This document shows, one piece after another, positions 1-7,500 of a DNA stretch of 15,060 bases. The position numbers and the translations under genes were made by a program. The notes below the pieces were generated by a model. The model ran no database searches. It was not told where the DNA came from and saw nothing but the letters and a program-made list of their open reading frames with translations. The DNA comes from JBIOYL01 sp044870185. GTDB lineage: Bacteria > Actinomycetota > CALGFH01. The stretch is from contig JBIOYL010000187.1 of assembly GCA_044870185.1 (NCBI GenBank), positions 1-15,060 on the forward strand. The letters run 5' to 3'. Each line of letters opens with the position of its first letter. Within the stretch, counting starts at the first letter, position 1.

Positions 1-1698
1 TCACGAGCTGATGTAGGCGGTCTCGGGGATGTCGAGGAGGTCGAGCACTTGGCGCTGTAGCGGAGTGAGTTCGGGCTGGAAGGTCTGAACGAGCTGGCCA
101 TCCCGCATCAGGTAGTGGCGGGCAAGCCCGGTGAAGATCTCGAGCGCACGGGCGGCGGTGGGGGCGGTGCTGGCGCGGTCTTCGGGGTAGACCGACAGCT
201 GGTGCAGGCCGCGGGCGGCCATGGCGCGGCGGAGCTCGCGTTCGATCAGGGCCTGGACGAGCATGGCGATGAACTGGCAGCACAGCAGTCCTTCGATGCG
301 GGCGGGATCGTTGCGGAACACCGGCGCGACCAGCTGGGTGCCCTTGAGCTGGGCGTGGCGCTGCTCCAGGTTGGGCTGCCACTTGGAGGCGGCCAGCAGC
401 TCGGCCGCGGTCATGTCCTTGTCGTTGGTGACCAGCGGGAAGCAGCCGTCCGAGGCGGCATCGCGGGCGACCAGGTCCTCACGCACCCGCCAGCCAAGGC
501 GGTGGTGGGTGCGGGTGAGTTTGCGGTAGCGGGTGGTGGCGCCGGGCCGGCCGCGGCGCTCCTGCCGGAAGCGCTCTTCGACCTGCTCGGTGACCTCGAC
601 GCTGAGCCAGCGGGCCGCGCCGGCCTGCTCGAGCGCGGCCTGGATAGCGTGCTCGACGGCGACGGGGGTCTTGATGCGGGTCTTGGGGCTGGCCAACCGC
701 TGGTTGAGCTGGTCCAGGGCGTCGATGCCGCGGGCGATGCGGTTCCGGCGGGCCTCAGCGTCCCGGTCGACCTTGGCCGATGATTTGACCCAGACGATGC
801 GGTAGCCCTCGGCCGACGGCCACAGCGCCGGTGCCACCCACCACAGCTCGTCGGGGTCGGTCTGGCGGCGGGCGGGCTGGCGGTGGGCCTCGGCCCAGCC
901 GGGCTCGTGGGTGACCAGCCAGTCACGGAAGTCACTGTCTTCCTTGCGGGTGGCTGGCAGCACCGACACAAACCGGCCGCCGAGGCGGTCAATATGGTCC
1001 ATGTTGTCGCGGGTGGCCAGCTTGCAGTCGGCCACGTACAGGAAGTCGGTCCGTCCCAGCAGCTGCACCAACCCCTGCCAGGTGTCGATGTGGGTGGTGT
1101 CGTCGGTGGTGTTGCCGTCGGCCACCCGGTAGGCGACAGGCACGGCCCCGTCGGCGGACACGGTCAGGATCCATACCAGCTGCTTGAGGTCGGAGCGGTG
1201 GTCTTTGGAATGCCCGAAGGTGATCGCCGGCGTGGGCTTGCCGCCGCGCGGCCGGCCATCTGCTCTGGCGTACACGCCGCTGAAGCGGATCGAGGTGGCG
1301 TCGTTGTGCAGCCGCGAGGTGTCGATGTCGAACGTGTCGATGGCGTCCACCAGCAGGCGCGTGAGCAGGCTGGCCCGGTCGGCGTGGAACAGGCGGGCCA
1401 GCACCCTTCCCACCCGGTCGTCGTTACAGAGCCCGACCTCGTGGGGCTCCAGGCCGAGCAGCGCGGGGTCGAATGGTGCCGCCCACTGCTCGAGCGCGTA
1501 CACGGGCTCGCGGTGGCAGACCAGGTTGCGCACCACCACCCCGACCGCTGTGGCCGGGGCCAGCCGCAACCGCTGGTCGTCGGCTGGCAGGTAGGCGGCC
1601 AGCAGCCGCGCAACCCCGAGTCGCCCGAGGATGTGGTTGATGATTGGCAGCGGCCCCAGCTGCCGGGTGACCAACTCGAACGGTCCCGTTGTGGCCAT
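1..1698 (-). CDS. IS1634-family DDE transposase
   Basis: Transposase that cuts and joins the ends of its own insertion sequence. The N-terminus (LGPLPIINHILGRLGV) matches the DUF4277-type start of IS1634 transposases. DDE catalytic residues, numbered from the chosen start, are probably D133 (HNDATSIRF), D224 (YVADCKL) and E445 (NLEQRHAQLK). The protein is 565 aa, a normal length for the family, and the stop codon is the first three bases of the window, so the gene is complete. I chose the ATG at 1698 because the family domain begins right after it and an AAGG lies about 9 nt upstream; the frame is open back to 1770, where it would overlap the divergent neighbour. The left end of the element lies outside the window. 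Family call is confident; activity is not proven. Confidence 0.9.
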   Translation of the reverse strand: MATTGPFELVTRQLGPLPIINHILGRLGVARLLAAYLPADDQRLRLAPATAVGVVVRNLVCHREPVYALEQWAAPFDPALLGLEPHEVGLCNDDRVGRVLARLFHADRASLLTRLLVDAIDTFDIDTSRLHNDATSIRFSGVYARADGRPRGGKPTPAITFGHSKDHRSDLKQLVWILTVSADGAVPVAYRVADGNTTDDTTHIDTWQGLVQLLGRTDFLYVADCKLATRDNMDHIDRLGGRFVSVLPATRKEDSDFRDWLVTHEPGWAEAHRQPARRQTDPDELWWVAPALWPSAEGYRIVWVKSSAKVDRDAEARRNRIARGIDALDQLNQRLASPKTRIKTPVAVEHAIQAALEQAGAARWLSVEVTEQVEERFRQERRGRPGATTRYRKLTRTHHRLGWRVREDLVARDAASDGCFPLVTNDKDMTAAELLAASKWQPNLEQRHAQLKGTQLVAPVFRNDPARIEGLLCCQFIAMLVQALIERELRRAMAARGLHQLSVYPEDRASTAPTAARALEIFTGLARHYLMRDGQLVQTFQPELTPLQRQVLDLLDIPETAYISS

Positions 1699-1722
1699 CG
1701 CGTCCGCCTTCGGCTCGGCTGC

Positions 1723-1755
1723 TTGACCACCAGCAGCCATCAGTCTATATACTGA
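1723..1755. promoter_or_regulatory. Divergent promoter region with a short palindrome
   Basis: On the plus strand a TTGACC (1723-1728) is followed 17 bases later by TATATA (1746-1751), a good sigma-70-like pair that would place the transcript start a few bases before the ATG at 1764. The same AT-rich core lies inside an interrupted palindrome, TCAGT-CTATAT-ACTGA (1740-1755). It is the only clearly AT-rich patch in this part of the window, and it lies between the starts of the transposase (1698) and the small gene (1764), so it could serve both. An operator role for the palindrome is inference. Confidence 0.5.
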
Positions 1756-1763
1756 AGGCCACG

Positions 1764-2138
1764 ATGTCACGCACCCTCACCTCAAGGCAGCCGATGGCCA
1801 CCCCAACCCCCGACCGAGCGACCCGACGGGCCCAGCAGCGCCTCGCCCGCCAGCTCGCCCAGATCGACTACGCCCTACCCGGCAGCATCGTCACCCGGAT
1901 GATGCGCTGCGGCACCCCGGGCTGCCGCTGCAAGCACGACCCACCCCAGCTCCACGGCCCCTACCTGCAGTGGACCCGCAAGGTCGACGGCAAAACCGTC
2001 ACCCGCCTGCTCACCCCCGAGCAGCTGGCCCGCTACCAGCCCTGGCTCGACAACGCCCGCCGCCTCCGCGAGCTCGTGGCCGAACTTGAGACCCTCACCG
2101 TCCAAGCCGTCCAGCAGGCCGAAGGATGGGGAGCCTAA
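1764..2138 (+). CDS. DUF6788-type small Cys-rich protein, IS-associated
   Basis: A 124-aa protein with the sequence pattern of DUF6788: a charged N-terminal helix, then LPGSIVTRMMRCGTPGCRC, HGPYLQWTRKVDGKTVTR and a C-terminal helical part (LTPEQLARYQPWLDNARRL). Three cysteines in CGTPGCRC plus the nearby histidine (KHDPPQLHG) could bind a metal or form a small nucleic-acid-binding fold, but the function is unknown. Start: the ATG at 1764 has GAAGG 5 nt upstream; the frame is open further upstream to 1689, but that would run into the promoter and the transposase start. An ATG at 1794 is an alternative. It is divergent from the transposase with a 65-nt gap. A role in transposition or its control is a guess from context only. 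Confidence 0.8.
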   Translation: MSRTLTSRQPMATPTPDRATRRAQQRLARQLAQIDYALPGSIVTRMMRCGTPGCRCKHDPPQLHGPYLQWTRKVDGKTVTRLLTPEQLARYQPWLDNARRLRELVAELETLTVQAVQQAEGWGA

Positions 2139-2144
2139 ACGACA

Positions 2145-2429
2145 TCAAGAAGTGCGGAAAGTGGGTTGGAAGGCTCGGTCGAGGCGGCGCAGGGTGGCCT
2201 GCTGGCAGGAGCACGACCAGCGGCCCTGCCCGGCCGGATCAGCCCGGCGGATATCCTTGAGCTCGGCGGACTGGTCACCGTAGCGGATGGTGATGCTGCG
2301 GGTCTGCCAGGCGGTGCGGCGGTGCTCGAGGGCGCCGTTGTCCAGCCGCCGGTGCTCGTCCAGCATGGCGGTCAGCGCCCCGGTTTGCTTGCTGGTGGGG
2401 CGCAGGGGGAACTTGGAGGCGCGTCGCAT
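2145..2429 (-). pseudogene. tnpB: 5' fragment of an IS200/IS605-type tnpB gene
   Basis: The 94 remaining codons read as the N-terminus of TnpB (OrfB), the RNA-guided nuclease of IS200/IS605 elements: FPLRPTSKQTGALTAMLDE, then GALEHRRTAWQTR, ITIRYGDQSAELKDIRRADP and LRRLDRAF. This is the N-terminal helical part; the RuvC nuclease core and zinc ribbon are absent. After DRAF the sequence departs from the family and reaches a stop within about ten codons, at the edge of the IS1634-type segment. The start is the ATG at 2429. Several family-consensus residues look changed (for example DEHRRLDNGALEH where DECRWLYNAALEH is usual), as expected for a decaying copy. The missing 3' part may lie left of the window. 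Confidence 0.85.
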
Positions 2430-2507
2430 GGCCGGAGTATCGCAGCCGGCTGCGACCGTGGGTGGCCAGTCGAAGCGATTGTGGATGGTGGAAGGGGGTG
2501 GAGCGCC

Positions 2508-2534
2508 GATTCCTCTGCCGCCTGACCGCGGCAG
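2508..2534 (-). repeat. End hairpin of the left tnpB element (probable left end)
   Basis: Contains an inverted repeat CTGCCGC (2515-2521) / GCGGCAG (2528-2534) with a 6-base loop, about 80 bases upstream of the tnpB fragment's start. The 27-base block 2508-2534 matches 14355-14381 at 22 of 27 positions in the same orientation. Two of the five differences are a paired change that keeps the stem (T-A there, C-G here). IS200/IS605 elements carry subterminal hairpins of this kind at both ends, recognised by TnpA. From its position it is most likely the left-end hairpin of the element that carried the tnpB fragment, which would put the tip just before the TraR/DksA-like gene at 2550. Confidence 0.6.
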
Positions 2535-2549
2535 TCCCCTCGGCGCGTC

Positions 2550-3047
2550 ATGATGGACCATGCGAAGGCGCGGGAGCTGCTGGACCGGGAACGGGCCCGG
2601 CTCGCCGAGCTGCTCGCCGCGAGCAGGAGGGAGCTGCCACCCGATCAGGGCGACGAGGTGGACACCGCGGACTGGAGGGTGGCCGAGGAGACCGGCAACG
2701 CCATCGACCGCATGCTGCGTGACCGCTGGGCCGCGCTCGAGCGGGCCGAGGCGCGGCTGGCCGGCGGCACCTACGGGCGCTCGGTGCGCAGCGGGGCGCC
2801 GATCCCCGACGAGCGGCTCGAGGCGGACCCGCTCGTCGAGCTCACCGTCGAGGAGGCGGCCCGCGACCGGGTCGCCGAGCCGTCCGACGCGGACGCCGCC
2901 ATCGGCTCGCCCCGCCACCCGTTCGAGGTCCTCAACGATGCCCGCACGACGCCCGAGGAGCGGCTCGCCAGCGAGGCCGACGAGGACGAGCCGACCGACC
3001 GTCCGCGTGGCGAGATCCACACCAGGCCCAGCGTCGACGACGGCTAG
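2550..3047 (+). CDS. TraR/DksA-like protein lacking the zinc-finger cysteines
   Basis: A 165-aa protein built like DksA/TraR: an N-terminal coiled coil (about residues 3-72) with the tip motif DxxDxA (D35, D38, A40), then the C-terminal finger region YGRSVRSGAPIPDERLEADP. DksA-type proteins bind RNA polymerase through the secondary channel and change initiation. Here the four zinc cysteines are replaced by S78, S81, T99 and E102, while the surrounding finger sequence is still recognisable; similar cysteine-free members occur in actinobacteria. An acidic, disordered tail (about 106-165) follows. Start is ATG 2550 or 2553; no good ribosome site is visible, so a leaderless transcript is possible. 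The gene begins just outside the probable end of the left tnpB element and is followed by a terminator-like hairpin. Confidence 0.8.
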   Translation: MMDHAKARELLDRERARLAELLAASRRELPPDQGDEVDTADWRVAEETGNAIDRMLRDRWAALERAEARLAGGTYGRSVRSGAPIPDERLEADPLVELTVEEAARDRVAEPSDADAAIGSPRHPFEVLNDARTTPEERLASEADEDEPTDRPRGEIHTRPSVDDG

Positions 3048-3064
3048 GCCGCCCGGCCGGGGCG

Positions 3065-3087
3065 ACCCCCGTGGCGTGCCCGGGGGT
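3065..3087. terminator. Terminator-like hairpin after the TraR/DksA-like gene
   Basis: Perfect 7-bp stem ACCCCCG (3065-3071) / CGGGGGT (3081-3087) with a 9-base loop, 18 bases after the stop of the plus-strand gene and about 58 bases beyond the stop of the convergent metallopeptidase gene. There is no long T-run, as is usual in GC-rich actinobacteria. It could end transcription from both sides. Confidence 0.5.
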
Positions 3088-3144
3088 TCGACGTCGACCC
3101 TCCAAGGCCGACGTCGGGCTCGCCTGGGCGGGCGCCCATTCGGC

Positions 3145-4500
3145 TCAGGGGAGCCCCGGGTCGGTGGCGGTCAGCAGCTCGTAGAGCTCGCCGGCGAGGG
3201 TGGCGCCCACCTGCGCCGCGTCGTCGGGGTCCGACGGCGGCGTGCCACCCCGCCAGCGGACGCCGGGCTCACGGATCTGTTGCGCACGCCCGAGCACCGC
3301 GGCGGCCACGCCGGCCGTGAGGTAGGCGTGCGGCTCCTCGGCGAAGGCAGCGCCCGCGGCGGCCATGAGCACGCGGATGTCCCTCGTCCGGGCGGGTCTG
3401 CCGGCGCGGAGGTCGGCGGCGTCGGCCGCCGCGACCTCCTCGCGTCGGGGGCCGAACGCGACGACGTCCCGGAGCGCCTGGTCGCCCAGCCCGGTGTATG
3501 AGGCTGCCGCAAGCGCCCGGCCGACCTCCGCGGCGGCGAATGCCGTCTCGCCGTCGGCGAGGTCGAGGCCCTCGCGCGCCCAGCGGTCGCGCAGGGCGGC
3601 GGCATGCCGGCTGCAGCCGCCGTCCTCGAGCGCGGCGAGGCACAGGCCGAGCCGTACCTCGGTCGGCGGGTAGGAGGCATCGAGGTCGGCTGCTGGCGGG
3701 CCGGTGACGCGGAGGAAGTCCGCCAGCGCCATGGCGAACGCCGTGCCGCCGCACAGCGTGCCGAAGACGTCGCAGAAGGCCTCGGTGCACCAGCCCGGCC
3801 AGGCGTCTGCCGCCCGGCCGGCGGCGCCGCGCGTCGCCGCCTGCACCGCCGCCCGGGCCTCGTCGCCGAGGCCGAGGTCACGCTCGACATGATGGCCGAC
3901 CTCGTGTCCGAGGATCAGCGCGTCGGGCAGATGGTTGAGCTGGAACCATGGCACCGCGACCACCGGCACGGGCAGGCGTCGGGCCGCCATGCGGGACGCG
4001 GCGGTGGTGAGCCCGCGGGCGCCGAGCTCGGCGGCGTACGGCGAGCCGCGGGCCAGGCTGAACGGGCTGGCCACGTCGGACGGGCAGACCAGCGGCGGCT
4101 CGCGGACCTGCTCGGCGGGCAGGGCCGCCTTCTCGATCGCGGCGCGCTGCGCCGGCAGGTAGCACGCCCAGGCGAAGTCGTCCGCGGCGCGCAGGTAGCG
4201 CGCGTAGTCCTCGACGAGGCGCACGACCAGCTTGTCCCTGAAGTACCCCCAGAGCCGGTGCAGGTCCAGCAGTGCACGCTCGATCGTCCGCCAGGAGGTC
4301 GCGATGTCGTCGGCGGCGATGTCGGCGGCCAGCCGGTCCAGGACGGGGGCCAGGTCCTGCCCGATGCGCCGCACCTGGCTGTGGTGGGTCTCCAGCGGCT
4401 GGCCCGAGCGGCTGCGCTCCCGCCACTGCTGGAGGTCGCCGCGGAGGCTGTCCAGCTTGGCCTGCAGCTCGCGGCCTTTGCGCTTTTCCCATGAGCTCAT
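3145..4500 (-). CDS. HExxH zinc metallopeptidase, last gene of the CHAT operon
   Basis: A 451-aa protein with a clear zinc-protease signature: H199-E200-V-G-H203 in LILGHEVGHHVERDLGL, followed about 40 residues later by CTEAFCDVFG, where E240 is the probable third zinc ligand and D244 completes the ExxxD pattern of gluzincins. No signal peptide or membrane helix is seen, so it is probably cytoplasmic. Residues 1-130 are helical and charged with no recognised domain; residues 250-451 are helical and Ala-rich. The ATG at 4500 overlaps the TGA of the upstream 1745-aa protein (ATGA), implying translational coupling. It is probably an effector or processing protease of the system, perhaps itself a target of the CHAT protease; that is inference. 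It does not match a named family I can give. Confidence 0.8.
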   Translation of the reverse strand: MSSWEKRKGRELQAKLDSLRGDLQQWRERSRSGQPLETHHSQVRRIGQDLAPVLDRLAADIAADDIATSWRTIERALLDLHRLWGYFRDKLVVRLVEDYARYLRAADDFAWACYLPAQRAAIEKAALPAEQVREPPLVCPSDVASPFSLARGSPYAAELGARGLTTAASRMAARRLPVPVVAVPWFQLNHLPDALILGHEVGHHVERDLGLGDEARAAVQAATRGAAGRAADAWPGWCTEAFCDVFGTLCGGTAFAMALADFLRVTGPPAADLDASYPPTEVRLGLCLAALEDGGCSRHAAALRDRWAREGLDLADGETAFAAAEVGRALAAASYTGLGDQALRDVVAFGPRREEVAAADAADLRAGRPARTRDIRVLMAAAGAAFAEEPHAYLTAGVAAAVLGRAQQIREPGVRWRGGTPPSDPDDAAQVGATLAGELYELLTATDPGLP

Positions 4501-7500
4501 CCGACGACCACCGGGAACAAGGTGGCGGGCGGGCGCTGCAGGAACAGCGCGCTGCCCAGCAGCGGGACCACCCGGTCGAGCGGGCCGGCGGGCGGCGCGA
4601 GCCGCTGCAGGTCGGCAGCGATCTCGGCGACGTCGCGGCCGGCGGCCACGCCGCCGGCCAGCTTCTGGTAGGCCGCATGCTGGTCGTGCGGTGCGCCGCC
4701 GCCGGTGCACAGGACCGCGACGGTCCTGCCCAGCTCCAGCAGGCTGTGGGCGAACACGTTGCGCAGCAGCAGCGCGCGCACCGCCTCCGAGCGGCTGCGC
4801 CGCCACGGCGTCTCCAGCACCACCACCGGGCCGAAGCTGCCGCGGGACAAGACGCTCAGCAGGTCGCCGAGCGCGGTGACGGGCAGCTGGTCGGGCGCAC
4901 CGGCAACCCGGGTGGCCGGACGGGCGCCTGCGCCGTGGCCGCCGTCGAGGACGACCGCGCCTCCCACCAGCTCGACGCTCGCCTGCACGTGCACGACGTC
5001 CGGCGGGCCGCCGAGCGGACCCGGGCCGCGCCCGCCCGGCCTGGCCAGGTCGCGCAGGTCGGCGACCACCACCTGGGCGCCCCGGCTGCGGTAGACCGCC
5101 GACACCTCCACGGCGGACGGCGTCGGGTTGCGGGTCGGGCCGCTGTCGTCGGCCGGCTCGGCGCGCAGCACCAGCACACGCGGTCGCCGCCGGGCCGTCT
5201 TGATGATCATCGCGGCCCGCAGCCGGCGCCAGGTCTCTGGCGAGAGCACGCCGTCGTCCCGCATGCCGGCCAGGCGCTGGAACGACCGCACCGCGTCTTC
5301 GGTGGACGGCCCGGCGAGCCCGTCGGTGCCCCCGTCGAAGTGGCCGAGGTCGGTGAGCGCGGCCTGGGCGGCGGTGATCTTGTGCTCGTGCCTGGCGGGG
5401 GTGCCCAGGCAGCGGTAGACCATGCCGGGATGCAGCGCGTACGGTGCCGGCGCGTCGGCCGGTCCGGGCAGGGTGACGAACTCCCACGGCAGGGCGGCCA
5501 CCTCGTCGTCCTGGCAGACGAACTGCAGGCTGAGGGCGCCACCCGGGCCGGCGGACCGCTCCAGCATCTCGGCCGTGACGAGCTTGCCGCCGACGGCGCG
5601 GCCCCAGCCGCGCCAGTCCCTGGTGAGCGCCGCGCTGGCGGCCCGCAGCCGGCCGCTCACCTGCGGCGGTACCGCGTCGAGGAACAGGCCGAGCTCCAAC
5701 CGCCGCGGTCTCGGCTTGCGGCCGGCCGAGGGCCATGCGGCCACCTCGACCCCGACGGGCGTGCCGTCGGCGCCCCGGCGCACCGACAGGCGCAGCTCGA
5801 TGCAGCGCTCGTCCCGGGTCGGTCTGGCCTCGCCCAGCTCGAAGTCCCGGACGACGAGCCGCCGCTGTGGCTCGTTGCCGAGCCGCGCCCAGGCGGCGGA
5901 CGCGGTCGCCGCCACGCGGCGGGCCCCGCGTGCGTCGCCGCTGTCGCGCTCCAGCGCCGCCTTGGCCTCCTCCAGCCGTGCCCGCCACAGCGTGGGCAGG
6001 CTCGGCAGGCGGTCCAGCAGCGCGGCAGCGTCGTCGAGCCGCTCGCGCACCCACGACCGGGGTTCGAGCTGGGCACGGTGCTCCACCAGCCGGATCAGCC
6101 AGGATGCGCGCAGACCGGGCAGGTCGTCTGCCTGGAAGGGGTCGTCCGGCGGCGCCGGGTCTTGTGCGCGTGCCCGCCCGCAGCGCAGCATCGCGTCGAG
6201 CCAGCGGTGCCACAGGAACGGGTGTGCGGCGGCGTCCCGGCGAACCGCCCCGTCCAGCAGCCGGCGCGCCTGGTCCGGATGGCCGGTGGCCCGGTGGACC
6301 TCCGCGGCGACCAGCGCGAGCAGCGCCTCGTCTTCGGACGCGATCGTGCCGCCATGGTCCCAGCCGGCCAGCACGACCGCTCGCAGCCGTTCGCGTTCGG
6401 GCTGGGGCACCGCGCGCAGCGGCTGCACCAGGTGGAGGTTCGCCACCAGTGGCAACGCGGCGAGCGGGGGGTCGACGTCGTCGAGCAGCGCGGCCAGGCG
6501 CCGCACCGTCCCCGCGTCGCCGCCGGGCGTCACCAGCAGCTCGCAGATCGCCAGCTCGACCGCCGAGGAGACCATGGAGGGCACGCCGATGCGGCCAAGG
6601 ACGTCCCGCGCCTGGCGGGCGCGGCCCATGCGGGCGAGCAGCTCGGCCTTGGTGAGACGGGTGGCGAGCCATCCCTCGCCGCCAGGCCTCGGCTCGGCCT
6701 CCTCGGCGTCGTCCACCGACGCCGCCGCGTTGCGCAGGTCGCCGAAGTGTCGCATCTGGACCCTGGCCGCCAGCGCGGCGTAGCCGGCCTCCGATTCGGT
6801 GTCGCGCAGCCGGCGTGCCCGGGCGACCGCTCCGGTCAGGTCGGACCGTGCCTGGTCGAACTGGAACAGCTCGGCGTGCACGTAGCCGCGCAGGGCCAGC
6901 ACGTCGCTGCTCGACTCGGCGTACGCGTCGTCACCGAACGCGGCGGCGGCCGCATGGTCGGCGTGCACCAGCGCCTCCCGGGGCTGCTCGCAGGCGACCA
7001 GCGCGAGCGCTCGGGCGAGCGACGCCAGGCCGCCGCTGGCCGACTGCGCGACGCGGAGCGCCTCGGCGGGGCGGCCGCAGGCGCGGAGCGCCGTCACATA
7101 CGGCAGGAGCGTGTGCTCGACGTTCGCGCCGGTGCGGTCGAGCTCGCGGGCGCGTTCCAGCCACCCGACGGCCTGCGCGAACCGCCCGCGCTCGACGCAG
7201 GCGGCGGCGATGGCCGACGCGGCCTGCTGGGCGGCGAGCGGGTCCTGCCGCGGGTCGGTCGCCGCCCAGACCTCCTCGAAGCCAGCCCACGCGTCCTCGC
7301 GGCCCTGCTCGTGCAGGGCCAGGCGGTAGACCTGGTCGGCGTCCCGGGACCGCAGGCCCGGCCGGTCGGTCCAGCTGCGCTCGAGCAGCGCCTTGGCGTC
7401 GGGGGCCTTGCCGTGCGCGAGCGCCAGGCGTGCCCACAGCACCGTCGTCTCCGGCTCCGGCAGCCGCACGTCCCCGCGGGCCGCGATCCGCGTGGCGGTC

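Larger units (their letters stand above)
1..2163. mobile_element. IS1634-type element with companion gene (left end outside window)
   Basis: The transposase and the divergent DUF6788-type gene appear to sit on one inserted segment, because the tnpB reading frame stops resembling its family right after 'DRAF' near 2163. The 25 bases after the small gene's stop (2139-2163, including AAGTGCGGAAAGTGGG) are therefore the best candidate for the right terminus. The left terminus and any target duplication cannot be seen, so the right boundary is inferred from where tnpB homology ends and could be off by about ten bases. It is also possible that only the transposase is the mobile unit and the small gene was already next to tnpB. 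Confidence 0.5.

Noticed and set aside
2430..3020. Upstream extension of the tnpB fragment frame on the minus strand
   Set aside because: It is antisense to the TraR/DksA-like gene and does not resemble TnpB; the family N-terminus starts at the ATG at 2429.
4501..6672. Upstream extension of the metallopeptidase frame by 724 codons
   Set aside because: It lies wholly within the STAND gene and is low-complexity; the ATG at 4500 in an ATGA overlap is the sensible start.
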